Assembly: GCF_030373245.1 (NCBI RefSeq)
Contig: NZ_JAUCZF010000001.1
Coordinates: 124,001-188,000, forward strand
Direction: 5' to 3'
DNA from: Hydrogenophaga sp.
GTDB taxonomy: Bacteria; Pseudomonadota; Gammaproteobacteria; Burkholderiales; Burkholderiaceae_C
Length of the DNA stretch: 64,000 nucleotides
Position 1 is the stretch's first letter. Each line of letters opens with the position of its first letter. Below are positions 1 to 9,747 of this stretch, one piece after another. The position numbers were made by a program, and so were the translations under genes. The notes under the pieces are model-generated. The model was not told the origin of the DNA. It made no database searches and was given only the letters and a program-made list of their open reading frames with translations.

Positions 1-1
1 C

Positions 2-661
2 GAATGGAAGCCGGGCGACGCGATTCCCAGCGAGTTCGATCTGGCCGCACGCTTCCGAGTCAGCCAGGGTACGGTGCGCAAGGCGATCGACGAACTCGCC
101 ACGGACAACCTGCTGGTGCGCCGCCAGGGCAAGGGCACCTTTGTGGCCACCCACGCCGAGCAGCACATCCAGTACCGCTTCCTGCGCCTTTTGCCCGATA
201 CCGGTGACCTGGAAAGCCAGGGGCCAGCCGAGCGCCACATCATCGACTGCCGCCGCCAGCGCGCCAGCGCAGAGGTGGCGCGCCAACTGGGTGCCCGTAC
301 TGGCGACCCGGTGCTGCAGGTGCGACGCGTGCTGTCGTTTGACGCGTCACCAGCCATCCTGGAAGAGATCTGGTTGCCGGGCGGTCCGTTCAAGGGCCTC
401 ACGGTGGAGACCCTGTCTGATGACACAGGCCCGATGTACGCCCTGTTCGAAACCCAGTTTGGAGTGCGCATGGTGCGCGCAGTCGAGAAAATCAAGGCGG
501 TCAGCGCCGATGCGGAAGCCGCGGCGCTGCTCAAGGTGGCCGAAGGCGCGCCTCTTCTGAGCGTGGAGCGGATCGCCTACACCTACAACGATGTACCGAT
601 GGAGCTGCGGCGCGGCCTCTACCGCACCGACGGCCGGCACTACCGCAACGAGTTGAACTGA
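2..661 (+). CDS. GntR-family (HutC type) transcriptional regulator, 5' end missing
   Basis: DNA-binding regulator; the window edge removes the start. The visible part opens in the winged helix-turn-helix: the recognition helix region reads SQGTVRKAIDEL and the wing reads RRQGKGTFV. A UTRA-type effector domain of about 150 residues follows and ends in a typical YRTDGRHYRNELN tail. Continuous coding from base 2 shows that the first ATG at 74 is internal. It lies 160 nt upstream of sdhC on the same strand, so it may control the succinate dehydrogenase genes or central carbon flow. That role is inferred from position only, and the ligand is unknown. Confidence 0.9.
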   Translation, partial: EWKPGDAIPSEFDLAARFRVSQGTVRKAIDELATDNLLVRRQGKGTFVATHAEQHIQYRFLRLLPDTGDLESQGPAERHIIDCRRQRASAEVARQLGARTGDPVLQVRRVLSFDASPAILEEIWLPGGPFKGLTVETLSDDTGPMYALFETQFGVRMVRAVEKIKAVSADAEAAALLKVAEGAPLLSVERIAYTYNDVPMELRRGLYRTDGRHYRNELN

Positions 662-710
662 GCTGAACACGCGACACCGAGTACGTTGCAGGTCAATCGC
701 CCCGGCGTCA

Positions 711-739
711 GCCTCCAGTATGTTGCCTTGCCCTAGAAT
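711..739 (+). promoter_or_regulatory. Candidate promoter of the sdh operon
   Basis: The gap between the GntR gene and sdhC holds a -10-like TAGAAT at 734-739. No good -35 hexamer is visible at the expected spacing, so the promoter may need an activator or be weak. It is the best candidate in the gap, but low confidence. Confidence 0.25.
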
Positions 740-821
740 TTGAGCCCTGCGCGACCGAGTTACCAAGCCGTCACATCGCCTGCCAACCTCCCGCTCCCAC
801 CTCCGCAAGAAAGCCCCCACC

Positions 822-1253
822 ATGACCGAATTGAGCCGCAAGCGGCCCGAGTTCCGCAACATCAATGCGTTCAAGGACCTCACCACCTATCGCCTGCCTC
901 CAGCTGGGTGGGTCTCCATTCTGCACCGCGCCAGCGGCGGCCTGATGTTTGTGCTGCTGCCCCTGATCGTCTGGCTGTTCGACACCTCCATCTCCTCCGA
1001 AATCTCGTTTGCCCGCTTCACCTCGGCATTTGCAGCTGGCATCGGTTTTTTGCCTGGCTGGCTCTTCAAGTTGGTGGTGCTGGCCCTCATCTGGGCCTAT
1101 CTGCACCACCTCATCGCCGGGCTGCGCCATCTGTTCATGGACGCGCGCCACGCCGTGACCAAGGAATTCGGCAAGTCGTCGGCCATCGTGACGCTGGCGC
1201 TGAGCATCGGCCTCACCCTGGTGCTGGGAGCCAAGCTCTTCGGCCTGTACTGA
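822..1253 (+). CDS. sdhC: Succinate dehydrogenase cytochrome b556 subunit
   Basis: Membrane anchor of complex II, which helps bind haem b and ubiquinone. The 143-residue protein has the family signature SILHRASG near residue 30, three hydrophobic segments, and the haem-ligand region HHLIAGLRHLFMD near residue 85. It opens the sdhC-sdhD-sdhA-sdhB-sdhE-gltA run. The start ATG at 822 follows a purine-rich AAGAAAG stretch. Length and order are normal for the family. Confidence 0.95.
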   Translation: MTELSRKRPEFRNINAFKDLTTYRLPPAGWVSILHRASGGLMFVLLPLIVWLFDTSISSEISFARFTSAFAAGIGFLPGWLFKLVVLALIWAYLHHLIAGLRHLFMDARHAVTKEFGKSSAIVTLALSIGLTLVLGAKLFGLY

Positions 1254-1277
1254 GCCACACCAAAAGGATCACCCACC

Positions 1278-1643
1278 ATGTCTGTCAACTACGGTTCCAA
1301 ACGCGTCGTCACCGGCGCCCACTACGGTCTACGCGACTGGCTGGCCCAGCGTCTCACCGCCGCCGTGATGGCGGTCTTCACCCTCATCGTCCTGCTGCAG
1401 GTGTTGTTCACCTCGGGACCCATCGGCTACGAATCCTGGGCCGGCATCTTTGCTGCCCAGTGGATGAAGGCCCTCACCTTCGTTGTGTTACTGGCCCTCA
1501 CCTACCATGTGTGGGTCGGCATGCGCGATATCTGGATGGACTATGTGAAGCCCGCCGGTGTCCGCGTCGTGCTGCACGTGTTCACGATGGTCTGGCTGGT
1601 CGCCTGTCTGGGCTGGGCCGTTCAAGTTCTCTGGAGGCTCTGA
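1278..1643 (+). CDS. sdhD: Succinate dehydrogenase hydrophobic membrane anchor subunit
   Basis: Second membrane anchor of complex II. It is 121 residues with three transmembrane stretches and the conserved segment HVWVGMRDIWMDYVKP near residue 75, which carries the His and Asp expected at the haem/quinone pocket. The gene is 24 nt after sdhC and ends 4 nt before the sdhA start, so co-transcription and translational coupling are likely. The GGAGG serving sdhA lies inside the sdhD 3' end. Confidence 0.95.
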   Translation: MSVNYGSKRVVTGAHYGLRDWLAQRLTAAVMAVFTLIVLLQVLFTSGPIGYESWAGIFAAQWMKALTFVVLLALTYHVWVGMRDIWMDYVKPAGVRVVLHVFTMVWLVACLGWAVQVLWRL

Positions 1644-1647
1644 TTTC

Positions 1648-3459
1648 ATGTCCGCAACCGCAAATCTTCCCAAGCGTCAGTTTGACGTCGTCATCGTCGG
1701 TGCCGGCGGCTCTGGCATGCGCGCCTCGCTGCAACTGGCTCGCGCCGGCCTCAAGGTCGCCGTGCTGTCCAAGGTGTTCCCGACCCGTTCGCACACCGTG
1801 GCTGCGCAAGGCGGCATCGGCGCCTCGCTCGGCAACATGAATGAGGACAACTGGCACTACCACTTCTACGACACCATCAAGGGTTCGGACTGGCTGGGTG
1901 ATCAGGATGCGATCGAGTTCATGTGCCGCGAAGCACCCAAGGTCGTGTACGAACTTGAACACTTCGGCATGCCGTTCGACCGCAACCCGGATGGCACGAT
2001 TTACCAGCGCCCGTTTGGCGGCCACACCGCCAACTACGGCGAGAAGCCGGTGCAGCGCGCCTGTGCCGCAGCCGACCGCACCGGTCACGCCATGCTGCAC
2101 ACGCTCTACCAGCAAAACGTTCAGGCACGCACCACTTTCTTTGTGGAATGGATGGCGCTGGATCTGATCCGCGATCAGAGCGGCGACGTGGTGGGTGTGA
2201 CCGCGCTGGAGATGGAAACCGGCGAAACCTACATCCTGGAAGCCAAGACCACGCTGCTGGCCACTGGTGGCGCCGGCCGCATTTTTGCGGCCTCTACCAA
2301 CGCCTTCATCAACACCGGCGACGGCCTGGGTATGGCAGCACGAGCCGGCATACCGCTGGAAGACATGGAGTTCTGGCAGTTTCACCCCACCGGCGTGGCC
2401 GGTGCCGGCGTGCTGCTGACCGAAGGCTGCCGTGGCGAAGGCGCGATCCTGCTCAACAGCGAAGGCGAGCGCTTCATGGAGCGCTACGCGCCCACCCTGA
2501 AAGACCTGGCACCGCGCGACTTCGTCAGCCGTTGCATGGACCAGGAAATCAAGGAAGGCCGTGGCTGCGGACCCAACAAGGACTACGTGCTGCTCAAGCT
2601 CGATCACCTGGGGGCCGACACCATCCACAAACGCCTGCCTTCGGTGTATGAGATCGGCGTGAACTTTGCCAACGTCGACATCACCCGAGAGCCGATTCCG
2701 GTCGTTCCTACCATCCACTACCAGATGGGCGGCATCCCGACCAACATCAACGGCCAGGTCGTCACGCCCGCGGCCGATGGCAGCGGCAAGCAAGAAGTCG
2801 TCAACGGCTTGTACGCGGTGGGCGAATGCTCCTGCGTGAGCGTGCACGGCGCCAACCGCCTGGGCACCAACTCCCTGCTCGACTTGCTGGTGTTCGGTCG
2901 CGCAGCCGGCAACCACATCGTGCAGAACCACGACAAGACCAAGACCCACAAGCCGCTGCCGGCCGACGCGGCCGACAAGACCCTGGCACGACTGGCGCGA
3001 CTGGACAATGCGACCGACGGCGAATATGCGCAGGACGTGGCCAACGACCTGCGCGCAGCGATGCAGCAACACGCAGGCGTGTTCCGTACCCAGGCCAGCA
3101 TGGACGAAGGCGTGAACAAGATCAACGCCATGCGGGCACGCGTCAATGCCATTGCACTCAAGGACAAGTCCAAGGTGTTCAACACCGCGCGCATCGAAGC
3201 GCTGGAGGTGGAAAATCTGATCGAGTGCGCCCAGGCCACCATGACCTCGGCCGCCGCGCGCAAGGAATGCCGCGGTGCGCACACGGTCAACGACTACGAG
3301 CGTCCGGCCGATGACGCGCAGTTCCCGCTGGGTCGCAACGATGCCGAATGGATGAAACACACCTTGTGGCACAGCGCGGACAACAGCCTGACATACAAGG
3401 CGGTCAACCTCAAGCCGCTCACAGTGGAATCCGTTCCGCCCAAAGTCCGAACGTTTTGA
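1648..3459 (+). CDS. sdhA: Succinate dehydrogenase flavoprotein subunit
   Basis: Catalytic FAD subunit of complex II, oxidising succinate to fumarate. The 603-residue protein shows the Rossmann motif VGAGGSG near residue 17 and SHTVAAQGG near 48-56. By family knowledge the His of that motif carries covalent FAD. The quinol-fumarate/succinate signature HGANRLGTN is also present. The start is placed at ATG 1648 behind GGAGG rather than at an in-frame upstream start inside sdhD, because the family begins here. SdhE, encoded downstream, is its flavinylation factor. Confidence 0.97.
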   Translation: MSATANLPKRQFDVVIVGAGGSGMRASLQLARAGLKVAVLSKVFPTRSHTVAAQGGIGASLGNMNEDNWHYHFYDTIKGSDWLGDQDAIEFMCREAPKVVYELEHFGMPFDRNPDGTIYQRPFGGHTANYGEKPVQRACAAADRTGHAMLHTLYQQNVQARTTFFVEWMALDLIRDQSGDVVGVTALEMETGETYILEAKTTLLATGGAGRIFAASTNAFINTGDGLGMAARAGIPLEDMEFWQFHPTGVAGAGVLLTEGCRGEGAILLNSEGERFMERYAPTLKDLAPRDFVSRCMDQEIKEGRGCGPNKDYVLLKLDHLGADTIHKRLPSVYEIGVNFANVDITREPIPVVPTIHYQMGGIPTNINGQVVTPAADGSGKQEVVNGLYAVGECSCVSVHGANRLGTNSLLDLLVFGRAAGNHIVQNHDKTKTHKPLPADAADKTLARLARLDNATDGEYAQDVANDLRAAMQQHAGVFRTQASMDEGVNKINAMRARVNAIALKDKSKVFNTARIEALEVENLIECAQATMTSAAARKECRGAHTVNDYERPADDAQFPLGRNDAEWMKHTLWHSADNSLTYKAVNLKPLTVESVPPKVRTF

Positions 3460-3525
3460 CCTACCCGCTCGCACGCAGCGCCGCGAGCCAGGCGCACCGC
3501 CGTTAACCGATTTCAGGATCACACC

Positions 3526-4230
3526 ATGTCACTTCGCACCTTCAAGATCTACCGCTACGACCCCGAGAAGGACGCCAAGCCCTACATGCAGACCATCGAG
3601 GTGGAACTCGACGGTCACGAGCGCATGCTGCTGGACGCACTGGGCAAGCTCAAGAAGGTCGATCCGTCGATCTCGTTCCGCCGCTCCTGCCGCGAAGGCG
3701 TGTGCGGTTCGGACGCGATGAACATCAACGGCAAGAACGGTCTGGCCTGCCTGACCAACATGAACACGCTGCCCGGCGTGATCACCCTCAAACCCCTGCC
3801 CGGTCTGCCCGTGGTGCGCGACCTGATCGTGGACATGACGCTGTTCTTCAAGCAGTACAACAGCATCAAGCCCTACCTGATCAACGACACCGTACCGCCC
3901 GAAAAAGAGCGCCTGCAAAGCCCCGAGGAGCGCGAAGAGCTCAACGGTCTGTACGAGTGCATCCTGTGCGCCAGCTGCTCAACCAGCTGCCCGAGCTTCT
4001 GGTGGAACCCGGACAAGTTCGTCGGCCCGGCCGGCTTGCTCCAGGCCTACCGCTTCATCGCCGACAGCCGCGATCAAGGCACGGCCGAGCGTCTGGACAA
4101 CCTGGAAGACCCCTACCGCCTGTTCCGCTGCCACACCATCATGAATTGCGTCGACGTCTGTCCCAAGGGGCTGAATCCGACCAAGGCGATCGGCAAGATC
4201 AAGGAAATGATGGTGATGCGCTCGGTCTGA
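3526..4230 (+). CDS. sdhB: Succinate dehydrogenase iron-sulfur subunit
   Basis: Electron-transfer subunit of complex II. The 234-residue protein carries the plant-ferredoxin 2Fe-2S motif CREGVCGSDAM near residue 57. Two bacterial ferredoxin-type cysteine clusters follow: CILCASCSTSCP near 145, and a second ending CVDVCPKG near 210. These ligate the 4Fe-4S and 3Fe-4S centres. It lies 66 nt after sdhA and 19 nt before sdhE. Length and motif order are standard. Confidence 0.97.
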   Translation: MSLRTFKIYRYDPEKDAKPYMQTIEVELDGHERMLLDALGKLKKVDPSISFRRSCREGVCGSDAMNINGKNGLACLTNMNTLPGVITLKPLPGLPVVRDLIVDMTLFFKQYNSIKPYLINDTVPPEKERLQSPEEREELNGLYECILCASCSTSCPSFWWNPDKFVGPAGLLQAYRFIADSRDQGTAERLDNLEDPYRLFRCHTIMNCVDVCPKGLNPTKAIGKIKEMMVMRSV

Positions 4231-4249
4231 GCGCCCATCCTCCGTCAGC

Positions 4250-4537
4250 ATGAACGCCACCGGCGACCCACTGCTCGATGAACGGGCTCTGAGCAAGCTG
4301 CGCTGGCGCTGTCGGCGTGGACTGCTCGAAAACGACTTGTTCATCGAGCGCTTTTTCAGCCGGCATGAATCTGGCTTGACTGTCAGTCAGGCCGAAGCTC
4401 TGGGGGTTTTAATGGACCTGTCTGACAACGATCTGCTGGATCTGTTGCTGGGCCGAACACACCCCGAGGGCGAACTGGCCCGTGCAGACGTCAGCCAGGT
4501 CCTGGGCATGCTGCGCGCAGCCAGGACCACCATTTAA
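4250..4537 (+). CDS. sdhE: FAD assembly factor SdhE (CptB/YgfY family)
   Basis: Small soluble protein that promotes covalent FAD attachment to SdhA. The 95 residues contain the family core [14 protein letters not shown], a variant of the RGxxE motif required for flavinylation, near residue 17. Position between sdhB and gltA is the usual betaproteobacterial arrangement. The family was once described as the antitoxin CptB for the membrane protein YgfX/CptA. A possible YgfX-like protein is encoded far away at 32326-32787. Confidence 0.92.
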   Translation: MNATGDPLLDERALSKLRWRCRRGLLENDLFIERFFSRHESGLTVSQAEALGVLMDLSDNDLLDLLLGRTHPEGELARADVSQVLGMLRAARTTI

Positions 4538-4575
4538 CAGCGCCATTCGTTACCGCGCCACGTGAAGGAAACCGC

Positions 4576-5886
<1,311 letters not shown>

Positions 5887-5934
5887 TCGCACGCCGCACC
5901 CTGGGCCGAGTCATCGGCCCGGCCGCAGTGCCTG

Positions 5935-5969
5935 CGCCCGCCCCGCGACATGCCGGGCGGGCGTTTTTT
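5935..5969 (+). terminator. Intrinsic terminator after gltA
   Basis: A 9-bp GC stem (CGCCCGCCC at 5935-5943 with GGGCGGGCG at 5955-5963) is followed directly by six T. It lies 48 nt after the gltA stop and separates the sdh-gltA unit from leuC. Confidence 0.9.
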
Positions 5970-5981
5970 CAGGTGAAGCCC

Positions 5982-5987
5982 TAAAAT
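5982..5987 (+). promoter_or_regulatory. Candidate -10 element upstream of leuC
   Basis: TAAAAT at 5982-5987 lies just after the gltA terminator and 45 nt before the leuC ATG, a plausible position for a leuCD promoter. No clear -35 is seen, because the expected place overlaps the terminator T-run. Confidence 0.35.
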
Positions 5988-6032
5988 CACCCGTCACACC
6001 CTTCGACCCGACCAAGACCACACACAAGCCAC

Positions 6033-7454
6033 ATGGGACGCACCCTCTACGACAAGATCTGGGACGAGCACGTTGTTCACACCGAGGACGACGGCACCTC
6101 GGTGCTCTACATCGACCGGCACCTGGTGCACGAAGTCACCAGCCCACAAGCCTTTGAGGGCCTGCGCAAGGCTGGCCGCAAGGTCTGGCGCGTGAGCTCC
6201 ATCGTCGCCACGGCTGATCACAACACGCCCACCACGGGCTGGGAAATGGGCTACGACGGCATCACCGACCCGATCAGCAAAGAGCAGATCGTCACCCTCG
6301 ACAAGAACATCGCTGAATTCGGCGCAGCGGCGTTTTTCCCGTTCATGTCCAAGCGCCAAGGCATCGTGCACGTGATCGGCCCGGAAAACGGGGCCACCCT
6401 GCCCGGCATGACTGTCGTCTGCGGCGACTCGCACACCTCCACCCATGGTGCTTTCGGTGCGCTGGCGCACGGCATCGGCACCAGTGAAGTCGAGCATGTC
6501 ATGGCCACGCAAACGCTGTTGGCCAAGAAGGCCAAGAACATGCTGGTCAAAGTGGAAGGCTCACTGGCCAAGGGCGTGACCGCCAAAGACATCGTTCTGG
6601 CCATCATCGGCAAGATCGGTACCGCAGGCGGCACCGGCTACACCATCGAGTTCGGCGGTAGCGCCATCCGGGCGCTTTCCATGGAAGGCCGCATGACGGT
6701 GTGCAACATGGCCATCGAAGGCGGTGCCCGAGCTGGCTTGGTCGCCGTGGACGACAAGACCATTGAGTACGTCAAGGGCCGCCCGCTGGCGCCCACAGGC
6801 GTGGCCTGGGAGCAGGCGGTGACCTACTGGAAGACGCTGAAATCCGATCCCGACGCCGAATTCGACGCCGTGGTCGAACTCGATGCGAGCCGCATCGTGC
6901 CGCAGGTCACCTGGGGAACATCGCCCGAGATGGTGCTCGGCGTGGACGGCATCGTGCCCGATCCCGACAAGGAAAAAGACCCGAACAAACGCGGTGCGAT
7001 CGAGCGCGCGCTCACATACATGGCGCTGCAGCCCGGCAAGCCACTCAACGACATTTTTGTCGACAAGGTATTCATCGGCTCCTGCACCAACAGCCGCATC
7101 GAAGACATGCGCGAAGCCGCGGCCCTGGTGAAGAAGCTGGGCCAGAAGGTGGCCAAGAATGTCAAGCTTGCGATGGTCGTGCCAGGTTCGGGCCTGGTGA
7201 AAGAGCAGGCCGAGCGAGAGGGTCTGCACGAGATCTTCAAGGCCGCCGGTTTTGAGTGGCGCGAGCCTGGCTGCTCCATGTGTCTGGCCATGAACGCCGA
7301 TCGCCTGGAGCCCGGCGAACGCTGCGCCTCAACCAGCAACCGCAACTTTGAAGGCCGCCAGGGTGCTGGCGGTCGCACCCACCTGGTTTCTCCCGCCATG
7401 GCGGCCGCTGCGGCCATCCATGGTCACTTCGTCGACGTCCGTCAATTTGTCTGA
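6033..7454 (+). CDS. leuC: 3-isopropylmalate dehydratase large subunit
   Basis: With LeuD it isomerises 2- to 3-isopropylmalate in leucine synthesis. The 473-residue aconitase-family protein shows the 4Fe-4S cysteines: [11 protein letters not shown] near residue 350 and GCSMCLAMN near 412. Substrate-loop motifs such as [14 protein letters not shown] near 130 are also present. It has its own candidate promoter after the gltA terminator and is followed 12 nt later by a small lipoprotein gene lying between leuC and leuD. Confidence 0.97.
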   Translation: MGRTLYDKIWDEHVVHTEDDGTSVLYIDRHLVHEVTSPQAFEGLRKAGRKVWRVSSIVATADHNTPTTGWEMGYDGITDPISKEQIVTLDKNIAEFGAAAFFPFMSKRQGIVHVIGPENGATLPGMTVVCGDSHTSTHGAFGALAHGIGTSEVEHVMATQTLLAKKAKNMLVKVEGSLAKGVTAKDIVLAIIGKIGTAGGTGYTIEFGGSAIRALSMEGRMTVCNMAIEGGARAGLVAVDDKTIEYVKGRPLAPTGVAWEQAVTYWKTLKSDPDAEFDAVVELDASRIVPQVTWGTSPEMVLGVDGIVPDPDKEKDPNKRGAIERALTYMALQPGKPLNDIFVDKVFIGSCTNSRIEDMREAAALVKKLGQKVAKNVKLAMVVPGSGLVKEQAEREGLHEIFKAAGFEWREPGCSMCLAMNADRLEPGERCASTSNRNFEGRQGAGGRTHLVSPAMAAAAAIHGHFVDVRQFV

Positions 7455-7466
7455 AAGGAAAACGCC

Positions 7467-7598
7467 ATGAAAGCCATTGCCGCCATCTTTGCTGCCACCA
7501 TCGCGCTGGCCCTGAGCGCCTGCAACACCGTACAGGGCGTAGGTCAGGACATCCAGAAAGGCGGGCAGGTGCTCGAAGACGCTGCCAAGAAGAAGTGA
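7467..7598 (+). CDS. Entericidin A/B-family small lipoprotein
   Basis: A 43-residue peptide too short for most gene callers. It begins with a lipoprotein signal ([19 protein letters not shown]): a lipobox ending in Cys, followed by [14 protein letters not shown], which matches the entericidin pattern. GAAAGGAAAA precedes the ATG as ribosome site. It sits between leuC and leuD, and its TGA overlaps the leuD ATG by one base, so it is co-translated with them. Entericidins are small envelope lipoproteins of uncertain role. Why one lies inside a leucine operon is not evident. Confidence 0.85.
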   Translation: MKAIAAIFAATIALALSACNTVQGVGQDIQKGGQVLEDAAKKK

Positions 7599-8242
7599 TG
7601 CGAGCCTTCACCGTGCACAAGGGGCTGGTGGCGCCCATCGATCGTGAAAACGTCGACACCGACGCCATCATCCCCAAGCAATTCCTGAAGTCGATCCGCA
7701 AGACCGGATTCGGACCCAACCTGTTTGACGAGTGGCGCTATCTCGACAAAGGCGAGCCCGGACAGGACCCGGCCAGCCGCAAGCCCAATACCGACTTCGT
7801 GCTCAACCAGCCGCGTTATGCAGGCGCCTCGGTGCTGCTGGCGCGCAAGAACTTCGGCTGCGGCTCCAGCCGCGAACACGCGCCATGGGCGATCGAGCAA
7901 TTCGGTTTCCGTGCCCTGATCGCGCCCAGTTACGCCGACATCTTCTACAACAACTGTTTCAAGAACGGCATCCTGCCCATCGTGCTGCCTGAGGCACAGG
8001 TCGACCGGCTGTTCGACGAGGTGGCGGCGTTCCCCGGCTATGAGCTGACCATCGACCTGGAGCGTCAAGTGGTGGTCAAGCCGCAGGGCGACGAGCTGCC
8101 ATTTGACGTGCAGGCGTTTCGCAAGTACTGCCTGCTCAACGGCCTGGATGACATCGGTCTCACGCTGCGCCACCAGGACAAGATCGCCGCATTTGAATCC
8201 GAGCGGCTGGCGACCAAGCCCTGGCTGGCCAGCACGATGTAG
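7598..8242 (+). CDS. leuD: 3-isopropylmalate dehydratase small subunit
   Basis: Swivelling-domain partner of LeuC. The 214 residues begin [30 protein letters not shown] and contain the diagnostic [12 protein letters not shown] near residue 87. The ATG at 7598 overlaps the TGA of the lipoprotein gene by one base; a GTG one codon earlier would be an alternative. A GC-rich palindromic repeat follows the stop, before leuB. Confidence 0.96.
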   Translation: MRAFTVHKGLVAPIDRENVDTDAIIPKQFLKSIRKTGFGPNLFDEWRYLDKGEPGQDPASRKPNTDFVLNQPRYAGASVLLARKNFGCGSSREHAPWAIEQFGFRALIAPSYADIFYNNCFKNGILPIVLPEAQVDRLFDEVAAFPGYELTIDLERQVVVKPQGDELPFDVQAFRKYCLLNGLDDIGLTLRHQDKIAAFESERLATKPWLASTM

Positions 8243-8325
8243 GCCTCGGCGCCCCGGCGGCGCCTGCGGCGCCTCCCCTTCGTGGGGAAGTTGTTCTCGG
8301 GCCGGAGCAGCCGGACCCGCGATCA
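8243..8325. repeat. GC-rich intergenic palindromic repeat between leuD and leuB
   Basis: Dense GC-rich sequence with nested inverted repeats (GGCGCC copies, TCCCC-ttcgt-GGGGA). It begins directly at the leuD stop and ends about 30 nt before leuB. It resembles other gene-end repeats in this window in position and composition, though it does not share their exact core. Confidence 0.5.
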
Positions 8326-8358
8326 CCTGTCAGCACACCTCTTCACTTCCCTACCCCC

Positions 8359-9429
8359 ATGAAAATTGCAGTTCTTCCTGGTGACGGCATCGGCACCGAA
8401 ATCGTGGCCGAAGCGGTCAAAGTGCTTGATGCGCTCGGCCTCCCGTTTGAGATGGAATCGGCCCTGGTCGGCGGTGCAGCGTATGAAGCCCACGGGCACC
8501 CGCTGCCCGAATCCACGCTCAAGCTGGCGCAATCGGCTGACGCCATCCTGTTTGGCGCGGTCGGCGACTGGAAGTACGACAAACTGGATCGCCCACTGCG
8601 CCCTGAGCAGGCCATCCTGGGCCTGCGCAAGAACCTGGGGCTGTTCGCCAACCTCCGCCCCGCCATCTGCTACGAACAACTGGTGGGCGCCTCCAGCTTG
8701 AAGCCAGAGCTGATTGCCGGGCTGGACATACTGATCATCCGCGAGCTCACCGGCGACATCTACTTCGGCCAGCCGCGCGGAAGGCGCACCGCCTTCGATG
8801 GGCACTTCCCCGGCGCCGAGGAAGCCTTCGACACCATGCGCTACAGCAAGCCCGAAATCGAGCGCATCGCCCACGTGGCCTTCCAAGCTGCGCGCAAGCG
8901 CCACAAGAAGGTGACCAGCGTCGACAAGGCCAACGTGCTGGAGACCTTCCAGTTCTGGAGAGACGTCGTCACCGAGGTGCATGCCCAGTACCCCGACGTG
9001 GAGCTGGAGCACATGTACGTGGACAACGCGGCCATGCAGCTGGTCAAGAAACCCAAAGCGTTTGACGTCGTCGTCACCGGCAACATGTTTGGCGACATCC
9101 TGTCCGACGAAGCCTCCATGCTCACCGGCTCGATCGGCATGCTGCCCTCGGCCTCGCTCAACAGCAAGAACCAGGGCCTGTACGAACCCAGTCACGGCAG
9201 CGCGCCCGACATCGCGGGCCAGGGCATCGCCAACCCGCTGGCCACCATCCTGAGCGCGGCCATGATGCTGCGCTTCAGCCTGAACCAGGAAGCCGCAGCG
9301 CAGCGAATCGAAGCGGCGGTGCAGAAGGTGCTGGCGCAAGGTCTTCGCACTCCGGACATCTTCAGTGAAGGCACCACCCAAGTGGGCACCGCCCAGATGG
9401 GCGACGCAGTGGTCCAGGCGCTGGGCTGA
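8359..9429 (+). CDS. leuB: 3-isopropylmalate dehydrogenase
   Basis: NAD-dependent oxidative decarboxylation of 3-isopropylmalate. The 356 residues begin [19 protein letters not shown]. They contain the substrate-binding [14 protein letters not shown] (about 130), the catalytic Lys in SVDKANVLE (about 190) and the metal-binding Asp region [14 protein letters not shown] (about 238). The C-terminal [20 protein letters not shown]-site motif is intact. Third leucine gene of the run; an intrinsic terminator follows. Confidence 0.97.
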   Translation: MKIAVLPGDGIGTEIVAEAVKVLDALGLPFEMESALVGGAAYEAHGHPLPESTLKLAQSADAILFGAVGDWKYDKLDRPLRPEQAILGLRKNLGLFANLRPAICYEQLVGASSLKPELIAGLDILIIRELTGDIYFGQPRGRRTAFDGHFPGAEEAFDTMRYSKPEIERIAHVAFQAARKRHKKVTSVDKANVLETFQFWRDVVTEVHAQYPDVELEHMYVDNAAMQLVKKPKAFDVVVTGNMFGDILSDEASMLTGSIGMLPSASLNSKNQGLYEPSHGSAPDIAGQGIANPLATILSAAMMLRFSLNQEAAAQRIEAAVQKVLAQGLRTPDIFSEGTTQVGTAQMGDAVVQALG

Positions 9430-9454
9430 TCCAACACGCTCCACCGTGATCCCG

Positions 9455-9477
9455 GGGCGGCTGTGGCCGCCCTTTTT
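9455..9477 (+). terminator. Intrinsic terminator after leuB
   Basis: Seven-base stem GGGCGGC (9455-9461) pairs with GCCGCCC (9466-9472) and is followed by five T. It closes the leu transcript and isolates the asd leader region. Confidence 0.85.
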
Positions 9478-9536
9478 CATGGACACAGCACGCCGCCGGC
9501 CGGACGGTTGTCAGCTGGCGTCAAGCCAGGCTCCGA

Positions 9537-9542
9537 TACAAT
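9537..9542 (+). promoter_or_regulatory. Candidate -10 element for the asd leader
   Basis: TACAAT at 9537-9542. A transcript would begin near 9549-9551, essentially at the ATG of the short leader ORF, so that ORF could be leaderless. The -35 region is weak: TTGTCA at 9508-9513 is spaced too far. Confidence 0.4.
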
Positions 9543-9550
9543 TCGGGTCT

Positions 9551-9652
9551 ATGTCTGCGACCAGCCCGTTCGACCTGAACCTCGCATCTGCCGCCCCGGC
9601 GGATGTGGCTGCGCTCGCAACCACCATCAAAACCACGACCGTTAAGGGCTGA
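9551..9652 (+). CDS. Candidate leader peptide of asd (Thr/Lys-rich, 33 residues)
   Basis: A short ORF of 33 codons ends in [11 protein letters not shown]: five Thr, two Lys and one Ile codon within eleven. That composition recalls the enteric thr operon leader peptide. asd makes the shared precursor of threonine, lysine, methionine and isoleucine, so ribosome stalling here would be a logical sensor. Downstream, 9678-9698 folds as CCCCGGC-loop-GCCGGGG. An alternative pairing, CCAGAC (9684-9689) with GTCTGG (9706-9711), excludes it. No U-run follows, so a Rho-dependent or translational switch is as possible as classic attenuation. Function is inferred. Confidence 0.5.
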   Translation: MSATSPFDLNLASAAPADVAALATTIKTTTVKG

Positions 9653-9677
9653 TCCAGCCTGGTTCGTCGTGCGCCCT

Positions 9678-9711
9678 CCCCGGCCAGACGAGCCGGGGCA
9701 AGTCGGTCTGG
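9678..9711 (+). promoter_or_regulatory. Candidate attenuator structures between leader peptide and asd
   Basis: Two mutually exclusive hairpins can be drawn. The first is a 7-bp stem 9678-9684/9692-9698 with a 7-nt loop. The second is a 6-bp stem 9684-9689/9706-9711. They begin 26 nt after the leader stop and end 37 nt before the asd ATG. The lack of a T-tract argues against a simple terminator. Confidence 0.35.
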
Positions 9712-9747
9712 TTTGGACCTGTTTATCTACTTGAAAGGGCGTTTGAA

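Noticed and set aside
1582-3522. Long minus-strand open frame antisense to sdhA (646 codons).
   Set aside because: Shadow of a GC-rich gene. The sense strand is a full, motif-complete SdhA; the antisense protein has no recognisable domains.
8323-9486. Minus-strand open frame across leuB.
   Set aside because: Antisense to a conserved LeuB with intact motifs; no family features.
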